This document shows positions 1 through 8,462 of a stretch of DNA of 64,000 nt, in pieces. The notes below the pieces were generated by a model. It worked only from the letters and a program-made list of their open reading frames with translations. It was not told the origin of the DNA and did no database searches. Position numbers and translations under genes: made by a program. The DNA is from Rhizobiales bacterium 62-47 (GTDB taxonomy: Bacteria; Pseudomonadota; Alphaproteobacteria; Rhizobiales; Xanthobacteraceae), in assembly GCA_001899255.1 (NCBI GenBank), contig MKVX01000018.1, positions 683,150-747,149 of the forward strand, given 5' to 3'. The first letter of the stretch is position 1; every line of letters starts with the position of its first letter.

Positions 1-247
1 TTATAGTCAAGGCTGGGGAAGTATGGTAACCGAACCTCCGCCCGGTAGGCAAAGAACGCCATTGCAGGATTTTGAATCCCTGTATATTGGCGTTGCCAAG
101 CCTGCCGCAGTTGTGCGGTATCTTCGCCAATCGGGGCGGAGGCTATCGACACAGCTCGCAGCTGCGGCAGGATACAACATAGACGCATCACGACGGCTCG
201 TATCATCTTGCGGTCGGGTCAAAATTGAACAAGCACGAGGTTGAATG

Positions 248-487
248 ATGAGCGAGATTGGCGAGCGAGTTAAGAAGATCGTGGTGGAACACCTGGGTGT
301 CGAGCCAGAGAAGGTGGTCGACAATGCCAGCTTCATCGACGATCTCGGCGCTGACAGCCTTGATACTGTCGAACTCGTGATGGCGTTCGAAGAAGAATTC
401 GGTTGTGAGATTCCGGACGATGCCGCGGAAACCATTCTGACCGTCGGCGATGCCACCAAGTTTCTTGAAAAGAACGCGAAAAGCTGA
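248..487 (+). CDS. acpP: Acyl carrier protein AcpP
   Basis: Carries growing acyl chains for type II fatty-acid synthesis in the cytoplasm. The 79-residue acidic protein has the GADSLD motif; Ser37 is the site expected to receive phosphopantetheine. Family length is about 78-80 residues. Two in-frame ATGs exist at 245 and 248. I prefer 248 because the protein then begins MSEIGERV as in relatives, and the Shine-Dalgarno core AGG (238-240) is 7 bases upstream instead of 4. The 247 bases before it hold no convincing gene; a TATATT box at 83-88 is the only promoter-like element I saw there. fabF follows 262 bases downstream, the usual alphaproteobacterial order, but a hairpin separates them, so fabF may be only partly cotranscribed. 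Confidence 0.97.
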   Translation: MSEIGERVKKIVVEHLGVEPEKVVDNASFIDDLGADSLDTVELVMAFEEEFGCEIPDDAAETILTVGDATKFLEKNAKS

Positions 488-672
488 CGCCTGAGTGGTC
501 CAAATTCTCCAATATTCGTGCTTGTCTTCAGCAAGCTAAGCGAATGTTTGAAACGAAAGGCCACGAACGGACTTAGGTTGTTTGTGGACTCTCTTGGATT
601 TGGACCGCGCTTGGTAGATTCGTAGCCAAGGGGTTACGAATGTCAGATCCGTTCCACTAGACGACTACGTAT

Positions 673-709
673 AAGCCGGTGGAGCCGCCGCTCAGCGTTC
701 CTCCGGCTT
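673..709 (+). terminator. Terminator/attenuator hairpin between acpP and fabF
   Basis: AAGCCGG (673-679) pairs with CCGGCTT (703-709). After a single T:T mismatch the stem continues with GGAG (681-684) against TTCC (698-701). The tail CTTGTTG is only moderately T-rich. The same 3' arm (700-707) can pair instead with the fabF ribosome-binding site (735-742), so this may be an attenuator and not just the end of the acpP transcript. Confidence 0.55.
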
Positions 710-749
710 CTTGTTGTGAAATGCAAAACAAAAGGCCGGAGGGCTGAAT

Positions 750-2015
750 ATGAGACGTGTTGTCGTCACAGGCCTTGGCATGGTTACGCCGCTCGGCTGT
801 GGCGTCGAGCCCGGCTGGAAACGCATTCTCAATAGCGAGAGCGGTGCCAAGCGGATAGACACGTTCGATGTGTCGGACCTTTCCAGCCAGATCGCCTGCG
901 TCATTCCGCGGGGCGATGGCAGCGACGGGACCTTCAATGCCGATCAATGGATGGAGCCGAAGGACCAGCGCAAGGTCGACGACTTCATCGTCTTTGCGAT
1001 GTGCGCTGCACGCCAGGCGCTCGATGACGCCAACTGGCATCCGTCCACCGAGGAAGAGCGCTGCGCGACGGGAACCATGATCGGTTCGGGCATCGGCGGC
1101 CTGTCGGGAATCGCCGATGCCGCGGTGCTGGTGAAGGAACGCGGGCCGCGCAAGCTGTCGCCGTTCTTCATTCCCGGGCGCTTGATCAATCTCGCCTCCG
1201 GCTACGTCTCGATCGAGCACGGTCTCAAGGGACCGAACCATTCCGTTGTCACGGCCTGCTCGACCGGCGCCCATGCGATCGGCGATGCGAGCCGTTTGAT
1301 CGCGCTGGGCGACGCCGACGTCATGGTCGCCGGCGGCACCGAGTCGCCGATCAATCGCCTCGCGATGGCCGGGTTCTGCGCACTGCGCGCCCTGTCGACC
1401 GGATTCAACGATGCGCCCGAGAAGGCCTCGCGTCCGTACGACAAGGATCGCGACGGTTTTGTGATGGGCGAGGGCGCCGGCATCGTGGTGCTGGAGGAAT
1501 ACGAGCACGCGAAGAAGCGGGGCGCGAAGATTTATGCCGAAGTGGTGGGTTACGGCCTGTCCGGCGATGCCAACCACATCACGGCGCCGTCACCCGACGG
1601 CGATGGCGCCTATCGTTGCATGAGTGCGGCGATGAAGCGTGCCGGTATTAGCGCGGCGGATATCGACTATATCAACGCGCACGGCACTTCGACCCCGCTC
1701 GGCGACGAGATCGAACTGGGTGCAGCGCAGCGTCTGCTGGGTAATGCGGCGTCGAAGGTATCGATGTCGTCCACCAAGTCCTCTACCGGGCATCTGCTCG
1801 GCGCGGCCGGTGCAATCGAAACCATCTTTTGCATCCTCGCGATTCGCGACAATGTCGCGCCGCCGACGATCAATCTCGATACGCCATCGGTGGACACCGC
1901 AATCGATCTCGTGCCGTGGAAAGCGCGCTCGCGCCAGATCGACGTCGCGCTGTCTAATTCGTTTGGATTTGGCGGCACCAATGCGTCAGTGATCGTGCGC
2001 CGCGTCACGAATTAG
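750..2015 (+). CDS. fabF: Beta-ketoacyl-ACP synthase II (FabF)
   Basis: Condenses malonyl-ACP with acyl-ACP to elongate fatty acids. The 421-residue thiolase-fold protein shows the nucleophile Cys170 in TACSTGAHA, His311 in NAHGTSTPLGD, Lys343 in SSTKSSTGH and His348, the full KAS Cys-His-His set. Residues 1-250 and 260-421 form the two halves of the fold, ending in the FGFGGTN glycine loop. The start ATG lies 7 bases after a strong GGAGG (738-742) that is contained in an inverted repeat. It follows acpP, its acyl-carrier partner, and precedes mltG by 199 bases. Length and motifs are typical. A second KAS (FabB-like) cannot be excluded from sequence alone, but position beside acpP supports FabF. 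Confidence 0.96.
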   Translation: MRRVVVTGLGMVTPLGCGVEPGWKRILNSESGAKRIDTFDVSDLSSQIACVIPRGDGSDGTFNADQWMEPKDQRKVDDFIVFAMCAARQALDDANWHPSTEEERCATGTMIGSGIGGLSGIADAAVLVKERGPRKLSPFFIPGRLINLASGYVSIEHGLKGPNHSVVTACSTGAHAIGDASRLIALGDADVMVAGGTESPINRLAMAGFCALRALSTGFNDAPEKASRPYDKDRDGFVMGEGAGIVVLEEYEHAKKRGAKIYAEVVGYGLSGDANHITAPSPDGDGAYRCMSAAMKRAGISAADIDYINAHGTSTPLGDEIELGAAQRLLGNAASKVSMSSTKSSTGHLLGAAGAIETIFCILAIRDNVAPPTINLDTPSVDTAIDLVPWKARSRQIDVALSNSFGFGGTNASVIVRRVTN

Positions 2016-2214
2016 TGTCAGGCGGCGTGTTCCACCGTTTCGCCGCATTCGCTGTCGAAATCTGTTAATGCGATGGTTGTGAAGACAAATTTGTTTTGGT
2101 CGCAAGAACGCCGTAAGCCAAAGTGATTGTCGCACCGGAAGCAAGGGTGGGCGAACCCAGTGTTGAATGCTGGCCGCATTCGACGATGACCGAACCGACA
2201 GGATCTCAGGTTGC

Positions 2215-3489
2215 ATGAGCGAGAGACCGCCCATTTCTCCCCGTAGCCCTCGCGCGGCGCTTGAGCCGGAGCAGGTTCCGCCGCCGCCGAAGCGGTCCGA
2301 TCGCGCGCGCAATCCGTTCGTGATTGTCGGGAATGCGATCATTACGCTGTTGCTGGTCGCAATGATCGGCGCTGGCGTCATCTATGTTTACGGCAAACAG
2401 AAGCTGGAAGCGCCGGGGCCGCTGCAGGAAGACAAGATCGTCAACATCCCGTCCCGCTCGGGCATGACGGACATCGCCGATATTCTGCAGCGTGAAGGCG
2501 TCATCGACAGCAATCGCTGGGCATTCATCGGCAGCGTGTTCGCGCTCAAGGCGCGATCGGACATGAAGCCCGGCGAATATGCTTTCAGCAAGAATGCCAG
2601 CTTGCGCGATGTCATCGGCACCATCGTCGAAGGCAAGGTGGTGCAGCATTCGGTGACGATCCCCGAAGGCCTGACGTCCGAACAGATCGTCGGACGGTTG
2701 CTCGACAACGAGATCTTCTCCGGAACCATCCGCGAAATTCCCAGCGAGGGATCGCTGCTACCGGAAACCTACAAATTCCCGCGCGGCACGCCGCGCGATC
2801 AGGTTATCGCGCGCATGCATCAGGCGCAGCGTCGTGCGCTGGCCGAAATCTGGGAGCGTCGCAGCCCCGATCTGCCATTGAAATCGGCGGAGCAACTGGT
2901 GACGCTGGCTTCGATCGTCGAGAAGGAAACCAGCAAACCCAACGAGCGCAGCCGGGTCGCGGCGGTGTTCATCAACCGTCTGCAGAAAAAAATGAAGCTG
3001 CAGTCTGATCCGACCATCATCTACGGACTGGTCGGCGGCAAGGGAACGCTCGGCCGTCCGATCAAGCGCAGCGAGATCCAGCAGCCGTCGCCGTACAATA
3101 CCTATGTGGTGGATGGCCTACCGCCGGGGCCGATCGCCAATCCGGGCCGTGCATCGCTGGAAGCGACTGCAAGTCCGGCGCGTACCCGCGACCTGTTCTT
3201 TGTGGCCGATGGCACTGGCGGCCATACGTTTACCGAGACGTATGACCAGCACCAGAAGAACGTCGCCAAGCTGCGGACGCTGGAAAAGCAGATCCAGAAC
3301 GATACGGTCGAGCCGCCGGACGATCCGCCCGCGAATGCCGCGGCACCCGCGGCCAATGCGCCCGAGGAGAATGCCGACGCGCCGAAATCCGCGACGCCGT
3401 CGCAGCCGCAGAAGCGTGGCCGCAAGGCCGGAAATCCGCGCCAAGGCGCCGCGGAATCGACGGCGACTCCGCCGGTCGCGCAACGATAG
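2215..3489 (+). CDS. mltG: Endolytic murein transglycosylase MltG (YceG-like)
   Basis: Cleaves nascent glycan strands at the inner membrane and so sets peptidoglycan chain length. The protein has a cytoplasmic Pro/Arg-rich N-terminus (about 1-35), one membrane segment (about 36-60), a LysM-like region, and the YceG catalytic core with the LASIVEKETS motif near residue 235, followed by the conserved FINRLQKKMKLQSDPTIIYG region. A Pro/Ala/Lys-rich tail of about 65 residues extends the C-terminus and looks disordered. The frame stays open back to 2167; I chose ATG 2215 (MSERPPIS) because an AGG lies just upstream and the extra 16 residues look non-native. Usual position downstream of fabF in Rhizobiales. 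Confidence 0.93.
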   Translation: MSERPPISPRSPRAALEPEQVPPPPKRSDRARNPFVIVGNAIITLLLVAMIGAGVIYVYGKQKLEAPGPLQEDKIVNIPSRSGMTDIADILQREGVIDSNRWAFIGSVFALKARSDMKPGEYAFSKNASLRDVIGTIVEGKVVQHSVTIPEGLTSEQIVGRLLDNEIFSGTIREIPSEGSLLPETYKFPRGTPRDQVIARMHQAQRRALAEIWERRSPDLPLKSAEQLVTLASIVEKETSKPNERSRVAAVFINRLQKKMKLQSDPTIIYGLVGGKGTLGRPIKRSEIQQPSPYNTYVVDGLPPGPIANPGRASLEATASPARTRDLFFVADGTGGHTFTETYDQHQKNVAKLRTLEKQIQNDTVEPPDDPPANAAAPAANAPEENADAPKSATPSQPQKRGRKAGNPRQGAAESTATPPVAQR

Positions 3490-3493
3490 CAAC

Positions 3494-3514
3494 TGGCCGT
3501 AATATCTACGGCCA
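3494..3514 (+). terminator. Hairpin after mltG
   Basis: A perfect 8-bp stem, TGGCCGTA/TACGGCCA, with a 5-base loop begins 5 bases after the mltG stop. There is no T-run, so it may act as a 3' stabiliser or weak terminator. yicC starts 145 bases further on and may have its own promoter. Confidence 0.5.
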
Positions 3515-3658
3515 ATGCATTTCATGCGCGCATAATTCGGGCTACACCATAGCTCTGCCGTTGAGTAGCCTCGCCGGCATGCGCTTTTGGGCGATCCGCG
3601 CTAAAGTTGCGGTGAGTCCAGAGTATTTCCCACCCCTCGATCAGGAGATGATGACGCG

Positions 3659-4546
3659 ATGGCGCTGTCGAGCATGACCGGCTTTGCGAGAAGCCACGGC
3701 ACCAGCGGACCTTATGCGTTCGAGTGGGAACTGAAATCGGTCAACGCCAAGGGCTTCGACTTCCGGATGCGGCTGCCGCCGGGCTGGGATGATGTCGAAC
3801 TCGTCGCACGCAAACGCGCCACCGAATTGCTGGCGCGCGGCACGGTCTATGCCAATCTGACCGTCAAGCGCAGTAGCGCGGCTTCGACGGTGCGGGTCAA
3901 TCCGGATGTGCTCAACGCCGTGGTGAAGATTGCCACCGAATTGGCGGGCAGGATCGACGCCGTTGCGCCAAGCATCGATGGATTGATGGGAATCAAGGGC
4001 GTCATCGAGGTCGCCGAACCGGAAGTCGACGAGGCTGAAGATCAGGCGGCTCGCTCGGCGGTCGCGGTGGCATTCGAGCAGGCGCTGACGAGCCTCGTCG
4101 ATATGCGCAAGCGCGAAGGCGCGACGCTCGGTACGGTGCTGGGACAGCGGCTGATCGAGATCGAAACGCTTGCTGCCAGGGCCGAGGCCGCACCCGGCCG
4201 CAAGCCTGAGGCTATCCGTGCTCGGCTGAGCGAACAGATCGCGACGCTGCTCGCGGCATCGGACCGCTTCGATTCCGACCGGCTGACGCAGGAGGCGCTA
4301 ATGATCGCCACGCGCGCCGACATTCGCGAAGAACTTGACCGCATCGCCTCGCACGTATCGCAGGCCCGCGACCTGCTCGGCAAGGGCGGCCCGGTTGGGC
4401 GCCGTCTGGATTTCCTGGCGCAGGAATTCAATCGCGAAGTCAACACCTGCTGCTCTAAATCCAACGATCTCGAATTGACCAACACCGGGCTGGAGCTGAA
4501 GAACGTTGTGGAGCAGTTCCGCGAACAGGTGCAGAACCTGGAGTGA
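3659..4546 (+). CDS. yicC: YicC/YloC-family endoribonuclease
   Basis: YicC proteins are cytoplasmic endoribonucleases linked to RNA turnover and stationary-phase survival. The 295-residue protein starts with the conserved LSSMTGFAR signature and ends with the DUF1732-type segment (REELDRIASHV, GRRLDFLAQEFNRE, NDLELTNTGLELKNVVEQ) containing the conserved Glu-rich metal-site region. Length is normal for the family. An AGGAG about 13 bases upstream plus the conserved N-terminus decide the start. gmk begins 4 bases after the stop; the yicC-gmk pair is conserved and implies cotranslation. Confidence 0.94.
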   Translation: MALSSMTGFARSHGTSGPYAFEWELKSVNAKGFDFRMRLPPGWDDVELVARKRATELLARGTVYANLTVKRSSAASTVRVNPDVLNAVVKIATELAGRIDAVAPSIDGLMGIKGVIEVAEPEVDEAEDQAARSAVAVAFEQALTSLVDMRKREGATLGTVLGQRLIEIETLAARAEAAPGRKPEAIRARLSEQIATLLAASDRFDSDRLTQEALMIATRADIREELDRIASHVSQARDLLGKGGPVGRRLDFLAQEFNREVNTCCSKSNDLELTNTGLELKNVVEQFREQVQNLE

Positions 4547-4549
4547 TCG

Positions 4550-5212
4550 ATGATGGGGGAGAGTGGTCACAAGGCTGATGGGGTCGAACGGCGCGGATTG
4601 ATGTTCGTGCTGTCGTCGCCGTCCGGCGCGGGCAAGACGACGCTGTCGCGGCTCTTGATCGAGCGCATGGCGGGTTTGCGCATGTCGGTGTCGGTGACGA
4701 CGCGGCCGATGCGTCCCGGCGAAGTCGACGGACGTGATTATTTCTTCGTCGATCATGCGCGATTTCAGGCCATGGCCGATAACGGCGATCTGCTCGAATG
4801 GGCGACGGTGTTCGACAATGGCTACGGAACGCCGCGCGCCCCCGTTGAAGCGGCGCTGACTGCAGGCGAGGACGTGCTGTTCGATATCGACTGGCAAGGC
4901 ACGCAGCAATTGCGTGAGAAGGCCGGCAAGGATGTAGTCAGCGTTTTCATCCTGCCGCCATCGGCCGGCGATCTCGAGAAGCGGTTGCACACGCGCGCGC
5001 AGGATTCCGACGATGTCATTCGCGGGCGCATGAGCCGCGCCAGCCATGAATTGAGTCACTGGGCTGAATACGACTACATCGTTGTCAATCACACCATCGA
5101 GGATGCGTTTGCCGAGGTGCAATCGATCCTCAAGGCCGAGCGTCTCAAGCGCGAGCGCCGCACCGGGTTGACCGAGTTCGTGCGCAGCCTGCAGAAGCAG
5201 CTCGGGCAATAG
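4550..5212 (+). CDS. gmk: Guanylate kinase
   Basis: Phosphorylates GMP to GDP with ATP, essential for GTP, dGTP and alarmone supply. The 220-residue protein carries the P-loop SSPSGAGKTT (residues 22-31), the GMP-binding VSVTTRPMRPGEVDGRDYFFV segment beginning near residue 47 and the DIDWQG motif near residue 111. The N-terminus has about 15 extra residues before the conserved RRGLMFVLSSPSG, common in Rhizobiales. ATGs at 4550 and 4553 are equally possible. It is coupled to yicC and ends convergently with the next gene, with 15 bases between stops. Confidence 0.96.
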   Translation: MMGESGHKADGVERRGLMFVLSSPSGAGKTTLSRLLIERMAGLRMSVSVTTRPMRPGEVDGRDYFFVDHARFQAMADNGDLLEWATVFDNGYGTPRAPVEAALTAGEDVLFDIDWQGTQQLREKAGKDVVSVFILPPSAGDLEKRLHTRAQDSDDVIRGRMSRASHELSHWAEYDYIVVNHTIEDAFAEVQSILKAERLKRERRTGLTEFVRSLQKQLGQ

Positions 5213-5227
5213 CCGCGGTCGGATCTA

Positions 5228-6172
5228 TCAGGCGGCTCTGCGGCGCGAAACCTTGCTGAGCAGTTGCTCGATGTCCTGATCGGAATTTTCGAGGTCATGG
5301 GGCGCGGGAGTGATCTCGTCGAGGTTCGTCGGGGGCGACATCGCGCGATAGGATTTCGGCATCTCATCGGTCGCGATGTTGCTCCAGATTTCACGCCGAC
5401 GAGGACGGATATCTGCGCGGGGTTCGCTTGTGCCCGGCCGTTCGCTGAATTTCATCACAACGCCGCCGATGATCGCGGCGAGTCCAAGTGCGCAGGCCAG
5501 CGCTGCCAGCAATGTCGGCATCGAACTTGTGCCGGACGTCGATGCAGGTTCGCTTGCTGTTGCGAGCGCTTGTGCCGGGGGCACCGCAGCTTGAGCGGTT
5601 TGCACGACCGCGTTGTTGGTTTCGGGAATGGGCTTGAGGTAGGGGGCAGCGGTTGGCGTTGGCTGCGCGAGCAGGCCGATATCGGGAGCAGGTGCACTGA
5701 TTGCGGCGTCCGGAGTCGACCGTGCAGCGCCAGCCGTTGAAGCCGGATTGTCAGACGCGTCAGCCTGCGCGGTGTTGGCTGCGGCGGTGTCCGGCAGCGG
5801 TGGCCAGATGGATTCTTGCAGCGTTTCGTCTTCCGACGTGGCGTTCGGAGTTTGCATCTCGGCGCGCGCGTTGCTGACGGATGGCGGAACCTCCTTTGCC
5901 ATGGCCTCCGACGTGGCGGGCGGCGCCGGTTTCTTCGTCGCGACTTCGGCGGATTTCGTCGACGCGTCGCCGACGAACCAGCACTTGCGCTTGGTGGCGC
6001 GATCCGTGCGGTAGTACCAATGTCCGCCGGGCGGTGTCGCGTCCTTCGGCTTGGCGAGACATTCGGTTGTCGTTGCTGTGGGCGCTGCGGCTTCGGGTGC
6101 CGCGAAGGCCGTACCACTTGCGACGAGGCCGGCGAGCATGGCTCCGGCCCAGAAACTGTGATGATGTCGCAT
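5228..6172 (-). CDS. Exported single-pass membrane protein of unknown function
   Basis: I recognise no family. Visible features: an N-terminal signal peptide (about 1-25, ending near AFAAPEAA); a short cysteine-containing conserved patch (ECLAKPKD, GGHWYYRTDRATKRKCWFVGD, about residues 33-65) that may form a small disulphide-stabilised domain; a long Ala/Pro/Thr-rich low-complexity linker (about 75-220); a transmembrane helix (about 221-245); and an Arg-rich cytoplasmic tail ending in KVSRRRAA. The start at 6172 is set by GGAGG 8 bases upstream; a longer frame to 6199 lacks one. The layout, a periplasmic head on a disordered stalk with a C-terminal anchor, suggests an envelope-associated sensor or adaptor, but no activity can be inferred. 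Confidence 0.8.
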   Translation of the reverse strand: MRHHHSFWAGAMLAGLVASGTAFAAPEAAAPTATTTECLAKPKDATPPGGHWYYRTDRATKRKCWFVGDASTKSAEVATKKPAPPATSEAMAKEVPPSVSNARAEMQTPNATSEDETLQESIWPPLPDTAAANTAQADASDNPASTAGAARSTPDAAISAPAPDIGLLAQPTPTAAPYLKPIPETNNAVVQTAQAAVPPAQALATASEPASTSGTSSMPTLLAALACALGLAAIIGGVVMKFSERPGTSEPRADIRPRRREIWSNIATDEMPKSYRAMSPPTNLDEITPAPHDLENSDQDIEQLLSKVSRRRAA

Positions 6173-6354
6173 ATCCCCTCCGGCGTCGTCCGACTGCACT
6201 CAACTGTGACCGTTAGGTTTTCGGTGACAAGTTGGGTCTCAATGGGCCGTAAATCCGGAAAGTGTGAGGTTTAATTCGGGCCGCCACGCGTGCCCGAGTG
6301 ATCCGATGCGCGATTGTCAGCGCTGTTCGCGCGCGGACGTTGAAAGGGAACTGC

Positions 6355-6906
6355 CTATTGTTTCGATGCCGTCCAGCGACCGTGACAGCCGTCCGAGCGC
6401 TGGAACGTTCCCGAACCGCTGCGGCCGGAGAATCGGCCCTGACTGGTCACGCCAACGCCGTTGTAGTTGCCGCTTCCACTAACTGATCCGCTAGCGCTCA
6501 CCGAGCCGCCGCCGTAGTTGCCGGTCATCCGGGTGCCTCGCACAACCACCGTTTCCCTGAACGTATCTGAGCAAGTGATGCCTGCACTCGATATCGACCA
6601 CGCGCCGTCATAGTTGCCACCACCTCCACCACCGCTTGCTGCCGCGGGCTTCCGGTTTTCCTTGGGCGCACTGCGTTGCGCTGGGCGTGCCGGTTCCGCG
6701 TCGCGCGATCCCGATAGGGATTTTTCCTGATTTCCGATGGTGCCGCCCATGCTGCCGGATTGCGCCAGCATGATACGCACGGGTGCGGCCGACGTTGAAT
6801 TCGACAACCGATCAGTGGTGGCCGCTTGAACGCTGCAGGTCATGGCCAACAACAGCGATGCGCTGAACAGGGAGATCAACGGCTGGCAATGAATCGAACT
6901 GTGCAT
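6355..6906 (-). CDS. Secreted Gly/Ser-rich protein of unknown function
   Basis: The 183-residue product has a signal peptide (about 1-28, ending SVQA) and a low-complexity Pro/Ala/Lys region with a six-glycine run near residue 95. The C-terminal domain (about 100-183) is rich in GNY/GSG-type repeats (YDGAWS, GNYGGGSVSASG, GNYNGVGV, GRFSGRSGSGTF) with two Cys (in TCSDTF and DGCHGRW) that could pair. This resembles small secreted lipocalin- or barrel-like domains of the Bradyrhizobium group, but I name no family. ATG 6906 is preferred over a TTG six bases upstream. It lies 59 bases downstream of the caspase-like gene on the same strand, so they may share a transcript. Confidence 0.75.
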   Translation of the reverse strand: MHSSIHCQPLISLFSASLLLAMTCSVQAATTDRLSNSTSAAPVRIMLAQSGSMGGTIGNQEKSLSGSRDAEPARPAQRSAPKENRKPAAASGGGGGGNYDGAWSISSAGITCSDTFRETVVVRGTRMTGNYGGGSVSASGSVSGSGNYNGVGVTSQGRFSGRSGSGTFQRSDGCHGRWTASKQ

Positions 6907-6965
6907 CGGCAATCTGCTTTCAATAGATGGCGTGTGAGGATCGATTGGTGTCTTTCGGAATTACA

Positions 6966-8342
6966 TCACGGCTGCTTTGCGGGAAGGCCGGAGCCGTCAG
7001 CGCAAACCGCGCCGACGATGTCGCATGATTTGCCGGGCTTGCTGCAAGCGTCAAGCGCGACCCGCTTGGCTTTATCGATGCTGCTGCGCTCCATCATCGA
7101 CCATTGTTTGCCGGAGGCAGCGAAGGCGCCGCAACTCTTGCCGTAGAAGCTGAGTTCAATAGTGCACTTCGATGCGCCGCATTTGCCGCGTGCGTCGGCG
7201 ACGGCTTCCTTGCGTGAATTGTGTCCCCATGACAGCCCCCACTTGCCGGACTCGACGCCGTAGACAATGGAGCCCCACGGTCCGACTTGCTGTGCGTCAC
7301 GCAACCGTCGCAACAGTCCTTCGGTCGCTTCGCCGGTCTGCGGCAGGTTGTTGACCGACTGAAAGCTGCGGATGGCGACCTTCAGTCCGTCCTTGCCGAC
7401 ATCCAGTTCCGGATCGAAATTGAGTTCGTAGAGGCGCTGGCCGACTTCCTGCAAACGCGCCGCGTTGGAGATCGGCGTCGCATCGTCGTCGAGCCGAGGC
7501 GCAACGCTGAGCCGGGCTTCCTGTTGCTCGGCCGCGGACGATGGCGCGGGCGCAGGCGGCACGAAATAGAACGTGCCGTCGATCGGCGAGGACGATACCC
7601 ACGGTTGCTGCGCGCCGCCGGTCGAACGCTTCACCGCGAGGCCGACCTGATTGAAGGTCTGGAAGATGTCGAGCCCGGCGCGGCGAACCGTGGTGGCAAG
7701 CGCACGGGTGTAGGGGCTATGGCCGTCGGTGCCGTCCTGCGCCACGCTGCCCGGTTGTGTCGCATATGAAATCAAGGTGCCTTCCGGCGCGCGCATCTGT
7801 GCGAGGCCGCCGTCGGATGACCGCAGGCCGCGACCGCCGAACGGATTGTTGCGGCAGGCGTCGAGGATCACCAGGTTGAGGCGGGTGCCGGAGCCTTGCA
7901 TCTGGCGCAGCACCAGATTGACGTCGACCATCTGGAAATCGACATCGGCTTCGCGCGTCGGATTGGCATTGACGGGGACGAGGTAGTTGGAGCCCGAAAC
8001 CTGTACGCCGTGACCGGCATAATAGAACAGCGCAACATCGGCGCCGTGAATTTGCTGACCGAAGGATTGCACCGCGCGTTCGAGCGCGGGCTTCTCGAGA
8101 TCGAGCTGGGCGCCGCCGCCGACCAGCGTAAAGCCCAGCGCACCCAGCGTTTCGGCCATCAACGCCGCGTCGTTCTTCGGATTATCGAGCCGTGCGATGT
8201 TTTGATATGACGAATTGCCGACCACTAGCGCGACGCGTTTTTCGGCTGATGCAGGTGCGCCGCCGACCAGAAACAGACACGCAGCTGCCAATGCCGCGGC
8301 AATCATGCGGCGTTCGAAAAAGTGTTTGATGCCCCGACCCAT
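6966..8342 (-). CDS. Exported caspase-family (C14) protein with peptidoglycan-binding-like and DUF4189-like regions
   Basis: The 458-residue protein has a signal peptide (about 1-33, PASA), then a caspase/metacaspase p20-like domain (about 34-260) with the His-Cys dyad: His111 in YYAGHG and Cys163 in DACRNNP. After a Pro/Ala linker, residues about 295-345 resemble a PG_binding_1 repeat (GQRLYELNFDP, AIRSFQSVNNLPQTGEATEGLL). The C-terminal 95 residues (WGSIVYGVESGKWGLSWGH, Cys-rich to the end) resemble DUF4189. Both catalytic residues are present, so proteolysis after basic residues is possible. The domain order implies activity in the periplasm near peptidoglycan. Domain assignments are from motif recognition. 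The next gene downstream is the Gly/Ser-rich secreted protein. Confidence 0.9.
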   Translation of the reverse strand: MGRGIKHFFERRMIAAALAAACLFLVGGAPASAEKRVALVVGNSSYQNIARLDNPKNDAALMAETLGALGFTLVGGGAQLDLEKPALERAVQSFGQQIHGADVALFYYAGHGVQVSGSNYLVPVNANPTREADVDFQMVDVNLVLRQMQGSGTRLNLVILDACRNNPFGGRGLRSSDGGLAQMRAPEGTLISYATQPGSVAQDGTDGHSPYTRALATTVRRAGLDIFQTFNQVGLAVKRSTGGAQQPWVSSSPIDGTFYFVPPAPAPSSAAEQQEARLSVAPRLDDDATPISNAARLQEVGQRLYELNFDPELDVGKDGLKVAIRSFQSVNNLPQTGEATEGLLRRLRDAQQVGPWGSIVYGVESGKWGLSWGHNSRKEAVADARGKCGASKCTIELSFYGKSCGAFAASGKQWSMMERSSIDKAKRVALDACSKPGKSCDIVGAVCADGSGLPAKQP

Positions 8343-8419
8343 TCCAATTCATCCGGTGATGACGAATGATACGGCGCTGACTATAGCGGCGGCGGGGGCA
8401 ATGCAGAAGTGCGGTGGAT

Positions 8420-8453
8420 CACAGAGCCGGGGGACAGGCCGCCCGGCTCTGTG
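8420..8453 (-). terminator. Terminator-like hairpin after the alcohol dehydrogenase
   Basis: A perfect 12-bp stem, CACAGAGCCGGG (8420-8431) with CCCGGCTCTGTG (8442-8453), and a 10-base loop, 9 bases past the dehydrogenase stop. It lacks a T-run but is the strongest hairpin in this stretch and likely ends the lptF-to-adh transcript. Confidence 0.6.
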
Positions 8454-8462
8454 CCGTTGGAA

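Noticed and set aside
23-244. 73-residue + frame directly before acpP
   Set aside because: No ribosome site, no recognisable domain, unconvincing composition; it is probably the acpP leader.
657-1577. 306-residue minus-strand frame over fabF
   Set aside because: Antisense shadow caused by GC-rich codon use; fabF is certain on the + strand.
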